Part shown: positions 1 through 7,846 of the stretch, in pieces | Layout: each line of letters opens with the position of its first letter | Position numbering within the stretch: position 1 is the first letter of the stretch | From: JALYUS01 sp038231255 | GTDB taxonomy: Bacteria; Chloroflexota; Chloroflexia; Thermomicrobiales; JALYUS01 | DNA: 37,585 nt | NCBI GenBank assembly: GCA_038231255.1 | Contig: JBBRLR010000037.1 | Location: forward strand, 1 to 37,585 | Direction of reading: 5' to 3' | The notes under the pieces: generated by a model | The model's input: only the letters and a program-made list of their open reading frames with translations | Told to the model about the DNA's origin: nothing | The model's database searches: none | Translations under genes and position numbers: made by a program

Positions 1-537
1 GGCACGACGGAAGTCGCCGTCATTTCGCTCAATGGCATCGTCGTTGCCCGCTCGATCCGCGTTGGCGGCAACCGGTTCGACGACGCGATTGCCAACTACA
101 TCAAGCGCAAATACAACCTCGCGATCGGCGAGCGGACGGCGGAAGAGATCAAGATCCTCTTGGGCAGCGCGATGCCGCTCGATGAGGATGTTGTGATGGA
201 TGTCCGGGGGCGCGATCAGGTCGCCGGTCTGCCGCGCACGATCCAGATCCACGCCAACGAAGTGACCGAGGCGATCACCGAACCACTCGAAGCGATCATT
301 GGCGCGGTGCGCGGCGTCCTCGAAGAAACACCACCGGAACTCTCGTCGGACATCATTGACAAGGGGATGATCCTCACCGGCGGCGGTGCGCTGCTGCGCA
401 ACCTCAACGAACTGCTGACCGAAGTGACCGGCGTCCCCTGCTACGTCGCGGAAGACCCGCTCTCCTGCGTCGCGATCGGCACCGGCCTCGCCCTCGAACA
501 CCTCGATGTCCTCCGCGACAGCCTCAATACGATGTAG
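1..537 (+). CDS. mreB: MreB rod-shape-determining protein (C-terminal part, 5' truncated by window edge)
   Basis: This is an actin-like cytoskeletal ATPase that forms membrane-associated filaments and positions the lateral-wall synthesis machinery. The frame is open from base 1 and gives 178 residues, about half of a usual MreB of some 340. Recognisable blocks are a GGNRFDDAI segment, a YNLAIGERTAEEIK segment, and the late nucleotide-binding motif around GMILTGGGALLRNL, followed by the usual VAEDPLSCVAIGTG end. The gene ends at TAG. It lies tail-to-tail with the minus-strand block that contains RodA, its functional partner. Identification is secure; the missing start is a window effect and not a real truncation. 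Confidence 0.95.
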   Translation, partial: GTTEVAVISLNGIVVARSIRVGGNRFDDAIANYIKRKYNLAIGERTAEEIKILLGSAMPLDEDVVMDVRGRDQVAGLPRTIQIHANEVTEAITEPLEAIIGAVRGVLEETPPELSSDIIDKGMILTGGGALLRNLNELLTEVTGVPCYVAEDPLSCVAIGTGLALEHLDVLRDSLNTM

Positions 538-542
538 GGAGG

Positions 543-623
543 TTGAACCACGAAGAGGGAAGGAGAGAAAAGAAAATTCTTATCTCCTCCCCTCTTCGTG
601 TCCGTCGTGCCTTCGTGGTTCAA
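543..623. repeat. Imperfect inverted repeat of the CACGAAG interspersed family
   Basis: Arms reading TTGAACCACGAAG (543-555) and CTTCGTGGTTCAA (611-623) are perfect reverse complements. An inner pair, CACGAAGAGG (549-558) and CCTCTTCGTG (591-600), is also complementary, so the strand can fold two ways. The word family (ACCACGAAGGACACGAAG) is a widespread intergenic repeat in several phyla. It lies between convergent genes and could help end transcription, but it has no clean U-tract. A 17-base piece of the same repeat recurs at 24121-24137. Confidence 0.75.
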
Positions 624-801
624 TTCTTTCTCCCCGCTCCTGGGCGGCGGCGACTTCGAGGCGGATAGCTTCGGGAACATCGTCGAGCGACGCCCAGCCA
701 TAGAAAACGAGACAGCCCCAGCAGTTGACGCGATGGTAGGTGCCGATCTCCACGTAGACCTCATCGGGGCGCACGGTGCGCCTGCCGCATCCGCAGGGCA
801 T
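580..801 (-). CDS. Small CxC/CxxC putative zinc-binding protein, hypothetical
   Basis: I do not recognise this family. From ATG at 801 it gives 73 residues with a CGC pair at residues 3-5 and a CWGC pair about 22 residues later, an arrangement that could bind one zinc ion. A helical acidic stretch (LDDVPEAIRLEVAAAQERGER) follows. The last 13 or so residues, rich in Arg, His and Asp, are encoded by the CACGAAG-type repeat, which also supplies the TAA stop. No good Shine-Dalgarno precedes the ATG, and the frame stays open upstream into the end of the DivIC-like gene, so the start is uncertain. It lies 61 bases downstream of that gene on the same strand and is probably co-transcribed. Confidence 0.45.
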   Translation of the reverse strand: MPCGCGRRTVRPDEVYVEIGTYHRVNCWGCLVFYGWASLDDVPEAIRLEVAAAQERGERIEPRRHDGHEEGRR

Positions 802-862
802 CGTCGTGCTCGCGCGATGAACGGTATGCGGCCACGGAATCGCAAAGGCCGGCAGATTGTCG

Positions 863-1270
863 TCAGGGGTTCGGGATATTGGCGGCACGGAGCAGCGCCT
901 TCCAGTCCGTCGAACGCGGTGCGTGCGGCGCGCTCGCATCGCCGCTTCCCTGCCAGGTGACGATATAGAGCGTTTCATCCGGTCGCGTGAGCATCAATGT
1001 ATGGCGGGCAACGAGCGTCGCGTACTGCGTGTAGCGGGCCGGATCGTTCAGGGCGGCGATCTCGGCAGAGAGGGTTTGCTGCTCCCGTCGCGCGTCGTCC
1101 AGATCCCGTTGCCGCACCGCGACTTCGCCCGTCAAGCGGCGCACCGTCTGTTCCTGACGGACAAAGCCGACCGACGCATAGGCCGTCGCAAGAAGCAGGC
1201 CGATGAGGATCACCGCCCGCTGTACCCGCGCGATGCCGCGCCTGCTCCGTTGTCCCACCGACTGACGCAT
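863..1270 (-). CDS. Septum formation initiator family protein (FtsB/DivIC/FtsL-like)
   Basis: A bitopic division-type protein of 135 residues: a short basic N-terminus, one membrane segment (about residues 20-40, AVILIGLLLATAYASVGFV), then a coiled-coil-like region (QEQTVRRLTGEVAVRQRDLDDARREQQTLSAEIAALNDP). This architecture and length are those of the FtsB/DivIC/FtsL families, which form the division-site complex with FtsQ/DivIB. After the coil, ARYTQYATLVARHTLMLTRPDETLYIV matches the usual DivIC pattern. I chose the ATG at 1270 because it has an AGGG about 8 bases upstream. An ATG at 1294 has no ribosome site and lies too near the predicted transcription start. Which of the three families it belongs to cannot be settled from sequence alone. 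Confidence 0.8.
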   Translation of the reverse strand: MRQSVGQRSRRGIARVQRAVILIGLLLATAYASVGFVRQEQTVRRLTGEVAVRQRDLDDARREQQTLSAEIAALNDPARYTQYATLVARHTLMLTRPDETLYIVTWQGSGDASAPHAPRSTDWKALLRAANIPNP

Positions 1271-1311
1271 TGTATCGCCCTGCTTACCGCCCATGAATCA
1301 GACATGTACGT

Positions 1312-1340
1312 ACAGTAGTCGTGGCATGGAAGCATGTCAA
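1312..1340 (-). promoter_or_regulatory. Putative sigma-70-type promoter for the DivIC-like gene
   Basis: On the minus strand a perfect -35 TTGACA (1340-1335) is followed after 17 bases by TACTGT (1317-1312), a weak -10. A 10-base palindrome TGTACGTACA (1304-1313) overlaps the -10 and start region and could be an operator. Transcription would begin near 1305, leaving a leader of about 35 bases before ATG 1270. The -10 matches consensus at only three of six positions. Confidence 0.4.
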
Positions 1341-1376
1341 GCCTCGGAAAATGCGTAAATTTCGTTTAGCGCTACG

Positions 1377-2843
1377 TTATAGCGACGGACGCCGATCTTT
1401 CCACGGTGTCGCCTGCTCGTAGGCGTGCGCGACCCGTAAGCAGATTCCCTCGCCGAGAGCCGGGCCGAGGATTTGCAGCGCAATCGGCAGGTCGCCCTTG
1501 AAGCCGCAGGTGAGCGAGATGCCGGGTATCCCCGCCATGCTCGCCGGGATCGTCAGCACATCGCACAGGTACATCGCAAGCGGATCGTTGGTCTTGGAAC
1601 CGAGCGGGAACGCGACGGACGGCGAAGTCGCCGTCACGATAGCGTCTACTTTCGTGAAGGCGTCGTCGAAATCGCGCTTGACGAGCGTGCGCGTTTTTTG
1701 CGCCTTGATGTAGTAGGCATCGTAATAGCCGGACGAGAGGGCGTACGTGCCGAGCATGATCCGCCGCTTGACTTCCGGTCCGAAGCCCTCGCTGCGCGTC
1801 AGTTCGTAGGAGTCGCGCAGATCGCCCGCCTGGTGCGAATAGCCGTATTTGACGCCATCGAAGCGCGAAAGGTTGGCCGAGCATTCCGCCGGGGCGACGA
1901 TGTAGTAGGTCGCGAGGCCGTACTTGGTGTACGGCAGTGAGATCGGCACCGCCTCCGCGCCCAAGCGCTCCAGTTCGGCAATCGCCGCGCGCACCGCCGA
2001 CTCGACTGCCGCATCCATCCCCTCGATGAAATACTCTGCCGGGATGCCGATGCGCAGACCGCGCAAGTCGTCCGTCAGCGCGGCGCGGTAATCGGGTACG
2101 GGATCGGGAAGACTCGTGCTATCCAGCGGGTCGTGCCCGGCGATTGCGCCGAGGAGGATCGCGGCATCTTCCACCGTACGCGCGAACGGTCCGATGCAAT
2201 CGAGGCTGCTACCAAAGGCGATCAGGCCATAGCGGGAGACACGGCTGTAGGTCGGCTTTAGGCCGACGACGCCACAAAACCCGGCGGGCTGGCGGATACT
2301 GCCGCCCGTGTCGGAGCCGAGCGACCCCATCGCCTCCCGCGCCGCGACCGCCGCCGCTGGACCACCCGACGACCCGCCCGGCACCATATCGAGGTTCCAC
2401 GGGTTACGCGTCGGCCCATAGGCGCTGTTCTCGGTGCTTGATCCCATCGCGAATTCGTCCGTGTTCGCCTTGCCGAGAAAGACCGCGCCCTGTGCCCGCA
2501 GCCGCTCCACCACCGTCGCATCGTACGGCGAGCGGAACCCTTCGAGGATTTTGCTCCCGGCGGTCGTCGGCGCGTCGGTGGTAACGAGGACATCTTTGAG
2601 GGCGAGCGGGATACCGGTGAGCGGCTGGGCGTCGCCGGACGCGATGCGGCGATCCGCTTCGGCGGCTTGCGCACGCGCGTTCTCCGCACCTGTATGCAAG
2701 TACGCATGGACGCGACCATCCACGGCGGCGATCCGGTCGAGATGCGCTTCGGTCAACTCCGTCGCGGCGATTTCGCGGCGGTCGAGCAAGCGGCGCGCTT
2801 CGGCGATGGTGAGGTCGGTCAGATTCGCGGTCGTCGCGCCCAT
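1377..2843 (-). CDS. gatA: Aspartyl/glutamyl-tRNA amidotransferase subunit A
   Basis: GatA is the amidase subunit of GatCAB, which converts Glu-tRNA(Gln) or Asp-tRNA(Asn) to the correct amidated form using ammonia released from glutamine. The 488-residue product is full length. The amidase-signature Ser-cisSer-Lys triad is visible: Lys83 in GIPLALKDV, Ser158 in PGGSSGGP and Ser182 in DTGGSIRQP, with the same spacing as characterised GatA proteins. It starts one base inside the gatC stop codon (TGATG), so translation is probably coupled. gatB is not in this window, so the complex must be completed from elsewhere in the genome. Start and end are secure. Confidence 0.97.
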   Translation of the reverse strand: MGATTANLTDLTIAEARRLLDRREIAATELTEAHLDRIAAVDGRVHAYLHTGAENARAQAAEADRRIASGDAQPLTGIPLALKDVLVTTDAPTTAGSKILEGFRSPYDATVVERLRAQGAVFLGKANTDEFAMGSSTENSAYGPTRNPWNLDMVPGGSSGGPAAAVAAREAMGSLGSDTGGSIRQPAGFCGVVGLKPTYSRVSRYGLIAFGSSLDCIGPFARTVEDAAILLGAIAGHDPLDSTSLPDPVPDYRAALTDDLRGLRIGIPAEYFIEGMDAAVESAVRAAIAELERLGAEAVPISLPYTKYGLATYYIVAPAECSANLSRFDGVKYGYSHQAGDLRDSYELTRSEGFGPEVKRRIMLGTYALSSGYYDAYYIKAQKTRTLVKRDFDDAFTKVDAIVTATSPSVAFPLGSKTNDPLAMYLCDVLTIPASMAGIPGISLTCGFKGDLPIALQILGPALGEGICLRVAHAYEQATPWKDRRPSL

Positions 2844-3139
2844 CAGGATTCCTCCAGCACGGCGTCCACCTCGATGAAGTTGTCTTCGGTGCGCGGGGTG
2901 TTGGCGAGCGCGACCGGCGTCGGCAAGGACGGTCGTACGGTGTCGTCGCGCAGGACGCTCGTCACGGCGATCACCTGCGCGGTCGGCGGGATGGCGGCGG
3001 TGTCCACCTCCTGCAACTGGTTGATGTGGTCGAGGATGCCGTCCAACTGGCCGCGCAAGGTGTCCAACTCCTCGGGCGAGAAGCGGAGATAGGCGAGCGC
3101 CGCCACATGGTGCACCTCGTCACGGGTCAGTTCCGCCAC
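2843..3139 (-). CDS. gatC: Aspartyl/glutamyl-tRNA amidotransferase subunit C
   Basis: GatC is the small subunit that wraps around the GatA-GatB interface and stabilises the complex. The product has 98 residues, typical for the family, with the opening TRDEVHHVAALAYLRFSPEEL, the helix QLDGILDHINQLQEVDT, and the end LRDDTVRPSL...EDNFIEVDAVL. I chose the GTG at 3139 because GAGAAGGAGGAAG lies just upstream, an almost ideal ribosome site, and the protein then starts at the expected place. An in-frame extension to 3199 has no such site and adds unrelated residues. It overlaps gatA by one base and follows rodA by 122 bases on the same strand. Confidence 0.94.
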   Translation of the reverse strand: MAELTRDEVHHVAALAYLRFSPEELDTLRGQLDGILDHINQLQEVDTAAIPPTAQVIAVTSVLRDDTVRPSLPTPVALANTPRTEDNFIEVDAVLEES

Positions 3140-3261
3140 AGCGCTTCCTCCTTCTCGCCCGGTGCATGCACGCCGCATGACCGCCCGCAATGGTATCACG
3201 ACTCATGGCGCCGCGCTGATGCCCGCTGCCGAAAAGTGCGTTCGGCCCGTTCCGGTTATCG

Positions 3262-4416
3262 CTAGCCGATGACGAATTTCTGGTGTCGCATCAGGATGCT
3301 CTGCATCAACCCCTGCCCGACGAGCAAGGCCCAGAGCGGGCTGCCGCCGGACGAGATGAAGGGGAGTGGTACGCCGGTGACGGGCATCATGCGCGCGTTC
3401 ATGCCGATATTAACGATCACCTGGAAGAGCAAGTGGGCGGTGACGCCCATGGCGATCAACTGACCGAACGAATCCCCGGCCGTCGTCACGACCTTGGCGT
3501 AGCGCCAGGCGAGCATCATGAACAGCGTAATCAGCGCCAGGCAGCCGAGGAAACCGAACATCGCCGCCGCGTGTGCGAAGACGAAGTCCGTTGTGCGGAC
3601 TTTCAGGAAATCGCCGTCGCTCTGGGGGCCGCCGTGGATGCCGTTGCCCGTGATGCCGCCGCCCGCAATAGAGTATTGCGCCTGGACGATGTTGTACCCT
3701 TCGCCGCGTATATTCGTCGGCGAGGTCGGATCGAGGAAGGCGTCGAGGCGAATCTTCTGGTACGCCGGCAGCCGCTCCCAGAGCAAAATCGCGGCGGGAA
3801 CGGCCGCGACAAGGAGCATGGCGAAATAGACGAGCCGCGTCCGCGATAGGCCCATCATCGCCGCCCAGATCGCGACAAAGACCAGCGCGGTGCCGAGGTC
3901 CGGTTCTTTGTAGATGAGTAGCGCGGGCAGCGCCACGATCCCCAGCGAAAGCAGGAAATTGTACCAGCGCGCCATCTTCGCGCCTCGGCTGCTAATGAAC
4001 GCGGCCAGACCGACGATCATGCCGAGTTTCGCGATCTCCGAAGGCTGGGCAGTGACAACTTTGAGATCGAACCAGCGCTGCGCACCGTTGATCGTGCGCC
4101 CGATCACCAACACCGCTGCGAGAAGCGCGATGCAGCCCGCGTACAGAAACGGCGCAACGCCACGAAAGACCCGGTAATCAATTAGCGAGAAGATGACCAT
4201 CAGCCCGATGCCGAGGATGAAATATACTCCTTGTCGAACGGCGAGGCTATTGGGGGTGATCGGCCCCGCACCGCTCGCGCTATACACAGTCAGGATGCCG
4301 AAGGCGGCAAGCGCCAGCGTCACAACGACAATGTACAAGTCGAGATAACGCGTCCGCACGCGGTCAAAACTAGGGCTGACGCTCATCACTGCCACGATGT
4401 ACTCGGTCCCTTTCAC
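3262..4416 (-). CDS. rodA: SEDS-family peptidoglycan glycosyltransferase RodA
   Basis: A polytopic membrane enzyme that polymerises lipid II into glycan strands during elongation, together with a class B PBP and MreB. The 384-residue product has about ten hydrophobic segments. SEDS landmarks are AQPSEIAKLGMI, a KEPDLGTALVF segment, the large extracellular loop with TNIRGEGYNIVQAQYSIAGGGITGNG, the TTDFVFAH motif carrying the conserved catalytic Asp, and the terminal PVTGVPLPFISSGGSPLWA block. The gap between RodA-type and FtsW-type sequences is small, but the loop and the nearby mreB favour RodA. An internal ATG 10 codons in (MSVSPSFDRVR) is an alternative start. It begins 23 bases after the HD-domain gene, suggesting one operon. 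Confidence 0.93.
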   Translation of the reverse strand: MKGTEYIVAVMSVSPSFDRVRTRYLDLYIVVVTLALAAFGILTVYSASGAGPITPNSLAVRQGVYFILGIGLMVIFSLIDYRVFRGVAPFLYAGCIALLAAVLVIGRTINGAQRWFDLKVVTAQPSEIAKLGMIVGLAAFISSRGAKMARWYNFLLSLGIVALPALLIYKEPDLGTALVFVAIWAAMMGLSRTRLVYFAMLLVAAVPAAILLWERLPAYQKIRLDAFLDPTSPTNIRGEGYNIVQAQYSIAGGGITGNGIHGGPQSDGDFLKVRTTDFVFAHAAAMFGFLGCLALITLFMMLAWRYAKVVTTAGDSFGQLIAMGVTAHLLFQVIVNIGMNARMMPVTGVPLPFISSGGSPLWALLVGQGLMQSILMRHQKFVIG

Positions 4417-4439
4417 TCGGCGGGTGATCTCCGGTGCTG

Positions 4440-5282
4440 CTAGAGGATCGTGTTTCCGTTGATCTCGATGTGGAAACGGCAGCCGAGGAATTCGGCCGCG
4501 CGCTTCGACTGCAACATGCGTGGCAGGAAAATTTCGAAGTAATCCATCACGGATGAGATCGCCGTGTCAATCGTTAGTTCAAGCGTGATCGTCTTTTCGT
4601 CCGCGTCCACCCGCAGGAAGGACGACACGACCGCATAGTTGACGCGGTCGTGCGCGTCGAACGACGATGGGTCGGGGTTGCGGACGCGCGAACGATGGAC
4701 ATCCGACTTGTCCGCGACGATTAGTGCCGCACAGACGGCGTGTACCGGCTCGGCGAGACCGCCGCCATCGTCGCCGTGGCTGCCAATCGCGCCCATCACG
4801 ACTGCGATGTCGTCCATCGGCATGCCGAGGCGCTGCAAGATCGGCATCGCCATCACTGCACCGTTATTCGGATGGCCACGCCGGTTCACGACATTGCCAA
4901 TGTCGTGCAGGATACCCGCGACGGCCGCGACTTCCTGTATGTGCTCGTCGTAGCCGAGGATGCGCACGACGTTGCGCGCAATGCGGGCAACGAGCGTCAC
5001 ATGGCGGAGGCCATGCTCGGTGTAGCCAACAACGCCCAAATTCCGATTCGCATGGTCAATCAGTCGCCGCACATCGGCGTCGTGCTCGACCATCTGATAC
5101 GTCACCGGCATCGCCGCCGCCGCCGTCTCCGGCGTCGTTTCCTTAGGGATCGGCGGGACGGTCGCATCCTGTGGGGCGAGCGGTTTCTTCTGCTCGACGC
5201 TGATCGTCGTCGCGGATATTCCCACTGCCTTCTCCGCCGTGGTCGCTTCCGCGACGGTCATCTTCCGATTCGTTTGTGCCAT
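4440..5282 (-). CDS. HD-domain metal-dependent phosphohydrolase
   Basis: A 280-residue protein with a low-complexity Thr/Ala/Pro-rich N-terminus (about 1-60) and an HD-type phosphohydrolase domain (about 70-225). Candidate metal ligands are His90 and His94 (YTEHGLRHV), the doublet His126-Asp127 in GILHDIGN, His159 in GAIGSHGDD and Asp191 in VADKSD. Families with this fold hydrolyse phosphomonoesters or cyclic nucleotides; it lacks the HD-GYP signature, so c-di-GMP hydrolysis cannot be claimed. I chose ATG 5282 because GGAAAGGG precedes it; an in-frame extension to 5516 crosses the promoter region of the divergent GGDEF gene. It is followed closely by rodA, hinting at a role tied to cell-wall growth. 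The substrate is unknown. Confidence 0.8.
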   Translation of the reverse strand: MAQTNRKMTVAEATTAEKAVGISATTISVEQKKPLAPQDATVPPIPKETTPETAAAAMPVTYQMVEHDADVRRLIDHANRNLGVVGYTEHGLRHVTLVARIARNVVRILGYDEHIQEVAAVAGILHDIGNVVNRRGHPNNGAVMAMPILQRLGMPMDDIAVVMGAIGSHGDDGGGLAEPVHAVCAALIVADKSDVHRSRVRNPDPSSFDAHDRVNYAVVSSFLRVDADEKTITLELTIDTAISSVMDYFEIFLPRMLQSKRAAEFLGCRFHIEINGNTIL

Positions 5283-5438
5283 ACTCAAAGACCCTTTCCA
5301 CCGATGCGCGATACGAATCGTGCACCACATCATATCCAGCATACCACAGCAATCGCGGGAAACAGGGCGCAGCCAATAACACCGACACAGACTGGGTAGC
5401 ATAACTAGATAAGCATTCATTAAAGTAACTTGGCAGCA

Positions 5439-5462
5439 AATGTGACACTCACCCGTCACATT
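5439..5462. promoter_or_regulatory. Palindromic operator candidate upstream of the diguanylate cyclase gene
   Basis: AATGTGAC (5439-5446) and GTCACATT (5455-5462) are perfect 8-base inverted half-sites separated by 8 bases. The right half overlaps the -35 hexamer of the predicted GGDEF promoter, the usual position for a repressor or a class II activator. The half-site recalls CRP/FNR family boxes (TGTGA/TCACA), but the spacing is longer than the CRP consensus, so the regulator is unknown. It lies between two divergent genes and could control both. Confidence 0.55.
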
Positions 5463-5489
5463 GACAGTATTCCTGCGTTCCAGTATATG
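5461..5489 (+). promoter_or_regulatory. Putative sigma-70-type promoter for the PAS-GGDEF gene
   Basis: A perfect -35 TTGACA (5461-5466) is followed after exactly 17 bases by TATATG (5484-5489). Transcription should start near 5496, about 45 bases before ATG 5541. This supports that start over the in-frame ATGs at 5430 and 5487, which lie upstream of or inside the promoter. Confidence 0.6.
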
Positions 5490-5540
5490 AGAGTCTCGTT
5501 TTGCCTCGTAGTACATTCTAGAATAGGATCGTTCGACCGA

Positions 5541-6881
5541 ATGCTCACAACATCACGAACAACCGCATTGGGCATCGCCACTGGTGAACCGCGATTTCGC
5601 GCGTTGGTCGAGAATATCTCCGACGCAATCATCCTGCTCGATCGTGCAGGCTGGGTTGTCTACAGTGGCCCGTCCACCACGCGGATTCTCGGTTACGAAC
5701 TGGGGCAACACATTGGGGGTGATGCTTTCCTGCTCGTCCACCCGGATGACCGATCCGCCGTGCAGGAGCGATTCCGCGCGCTCCTGCAATCGCCTGGCGC
5801 GACTGTCCCACTCGTATATCGCTTGCGCCATCAGGATGGCTCGTGGCGGCACATGGAAGGAATCGCGCGGAATCTGCTTGACGAACCGGGGATGCATGCA
5901 ATTGTCGCGACGTATCGCGACGTGACGGAGCGCATCACTGCGGAAATGGCGCTCCGCGAGAGCGAAGAGCGGTATCGCTCCGTGATCGCCGCGCTCGACG
6001 AAGGGATCGTCGTGCAGAATCCGGATAGCGTCATTACGGCGGTGAACGAGAGCGCGTGCCGTATCCTCGGTGTGGACCGAGAGCAGTTGATTGGCCGCGC
6101 ATCGCGGGACGGCCATTGGCGCACCATCCATGAGGACGGCTCGCACTTCCCGCCCGAGCATCATCCCGTGAAGCGCGTGTTCGAAACCGGCGTGCCGCAG
6201 CAACGCGTTATCATGGGCATCCAGAGATCTGACAGAGCAATCATCTGGCTTTCCGTCAATTCTCAACCATTGTTTCGCGGCGACGCGCACGTCCCGTACG
6301 CCGCCGCCACGTCGTTCACAGACATCACGGAGCGGAAGCGCGTCGAAGCGCAACTCGTACGCGCGGCGCATTACGACGCGCTGACCGGCCTACCGAATCG
6401 CACGCTCTTCATGGAACGTCTCGACGCCGCGTTTATGCGCGCCCAGAATGATGCGGGGGCGGATTTTGCGCTCCTCTTTCTCGACTTCAACGATTTCAAG
6501 GCGGTCAACGATACGTTTGGCCATGCCGTCGGCGATGACGTGCTTGCGGCGCTCGCCCGACGACTCGAAGAGTCATTGCGTCCGCTCGACTGTGTCGCCC
6601 GACTCGGTGGAGATGAGTTCGCCGTCCTGTCACCCGTGGATACGATGGCCGACGCGATCGCCATCGCAGCGCGCATTCACACATCGCTCGCCCAACCGTT
6701 CGCCATCAAGGGTCGTGATGCTCGGATGACGACGAGTGTCGGCATCGCATGTAGTGGCACGGAGTACCGTAACGCGGGCGAGATGTTGCGCGACGCCGAC
6801 GCCGCGATGTATCGCGCGAAGGGCGGAGGGCGCGGGCAAACCGCATACGCTTCGCTCGGTTGCAAAATCCACCAGAAATGA
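5541..6881 (+). CDS. PAS-PAS-GGDEF diguanylate cyclase
   Basis: A cytoplasmic sensor predicted to make cyclic di-GMP from two GTP. The 446-residue product has two PAS modules (about 16-128 and 142-270), each ending in a DxTER boundary motif (YRDVTERITAE and FTDITERKRVE), followed by a GGDEF domain (about 285-440) opening with HYDALTGLPNR. The active-site loop is intact (RLGGDEFAVL), and RPLD five residues before it fits the RxxD inhibitory site for product feedback. There is no EAL domain and no membrane segment, so the signal is probably a soluble ligand or redox state. Start at 5541 agrees with the upstream promoter and a weak AGGAT site. It is divergent from the HD phosphohydrolase. Confidence 0.92.
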   Translation: MLTTSRTTALGIATGEPRFRALVENISDAIILLDRAGWVVYSGPSTTRILGYELGQHIGGDAFLLVHPDDRSAVQERFRALLQSPGATVPLVYRLRHQDGSWRHMEGIARNLLDEPGMHAIVATYRDVTERITAEMALRESEERYRSVIAALDEGIVVQNPDSVITAVNESACRILGVDREQLIGRASRDGHWRTIHEDGSHFPPEHHPVKRVFETGVPQQRVIMGIQRSDRAIIWLSVNSQPLFRGDAHVPYAAATSFTDITERKRVEAQLVRAAHYDALTGLPNRTLFMERLDAAFMRAQNDAGADFALLFLDFNDFKAVNDTFGHAVGDDVLAALARRLEESLRPLDCVARLGGDEFAVLSPVDTMADAIAIAARIHTSLAQPFAIKGRDARMTTSVGIACSGTEYRNAGEMLRDADAAMYRAKGGGRGQTAYASLGCKIHQK

Positions 6882-6928
6882 ACCGCCAGGACCCAGGAAC
6901 GCCAAATCCGACCGGCAGGCGACAGCCA

Positions 6929-7726
6929 TCATTCCGTGAGGAGTGTATCAGGCATGGTGAGGCCGAATAGCCGGGAGGCATTCGCTGTCGTCGTGGCCGT
7001 GACGGTCGCGGCATCAATCTCCTTCAAGACGGCGATTCGCTCCGCGACGAGCGCGACGTAGGCGGATTCGTTGCGCCGCCCGCGATGCGGATGCGGTGCC
7101 AGGTATGGGCTGTCCGTCTCGATGACGATGCGGTCGAGTGGCAGGCCGCGCACGGCGTAATGGAGTTCCGTCGCATTCTTGAACGTGACCGGGCCACCGA
7201 TGCCGAGGTGCAGACCGAGTGCAAGGATGTCTGCCGCGAATTGCGGGCCGCCATTGAAGGCATGCAGCACGCCCCAGAGTGGCCCATGCGCCGCGGCATC
7301 GGCGCGCAAGATCGCCAGCAAGTCCTCGTGCGCGTCGCGGTGGTGGATGACCACCGGCTTACCGAGCGTGCGGGCCAGCCCAAGTTGCGCCACGAACGCC
7401 GCCCGCTGTTGCCCCGGCGGCGCATACTCGCGATAGTAATCCAGACCCGTTTCGCCGACCGCGACCACTTTCGGATGCGCATGCAGTTCGGCAAGGGTCG
7501 CGATCAGCATTTCATCCCAATCGGCAGCGTCATTCGGGTGAAATCCGATGCAGGCGAAGATGCCGGGGTGGGCCGATGCGAGCGCGAGGGTCGTCGGCCA
7601 TGTCGCGGGATTGTAGCCGACGTTGACGATGGCCCGCACGCCCGCGTCTGCCGCACGCGCAAGGACATCCGCCCGGTCGTCATCGAACTGCGGCGCATCG
7701 AGATGGGCGTGCGAATCGCAAAGCAT
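6929..7726 (-). CDS. TatD-family metal-dependent hydrolase / DNase
   Basis: A 265-residue TIM-barrel metallohydrolase of the TatD family, whose characterised members have 3'-5' exonuclease activity on DNA or RNA. The metal-binding pattern is complete: CDSHAHLD (His6 and His8) at the start, the Glu in VAVGETGLDYY, IHHRDAHED in the middle, then LHAFNGG and the ETDSPYLAPHPHRGRRNE block near the end. The length is normal. No methionyl-tRNA ligase or ksgA neighbour is present, as often found in Firmicutes; here it is convergent with the GGDEF gene and divergent from the YihY gene. The in vivo substrate is not shown by sequence. Confidence 0.92.
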   Translation of the reverse strand: MLCDSHAHLDAPQFDDDRADVLARAADAGVRAIVNVGYNPATWPTTLALASAHPGIFACIGFHPNDAADWDEMLIATLAELHAHPKVVAVGETGLDYYREYAPPGQQRAAFVAQLGLARTLGKPVVIHHRDAHEDLLAILRADAAAHGPLWGVLHAFNGGPQFAADILALGLHLGIGGPVTFKNATELHYAVRGLPLDRIVIETDSPYLAPHPHRGRRNESAYVALVAERIAVLKEIDAATVTATTTANASRLFGLTMPDTLLTE

Positions 7727-7846
7727 GGAACGCCTCGGGGGTGATCGGGTACGACGCTGCGCGCATCACCGAACTGACGTGGCACGCCACCTGCATATAC
7801 GGTATGGCGCCGAATTGCGGTGTGATGGTATCCGGGGGTGACACCG

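Noticed and set aside
5439..5462. Canonical CRP site
   Set aside because: TGTGA and TCACA are present, but the spacing is 10 bases rather than 6, so I list only an unassigned palindromic operator.
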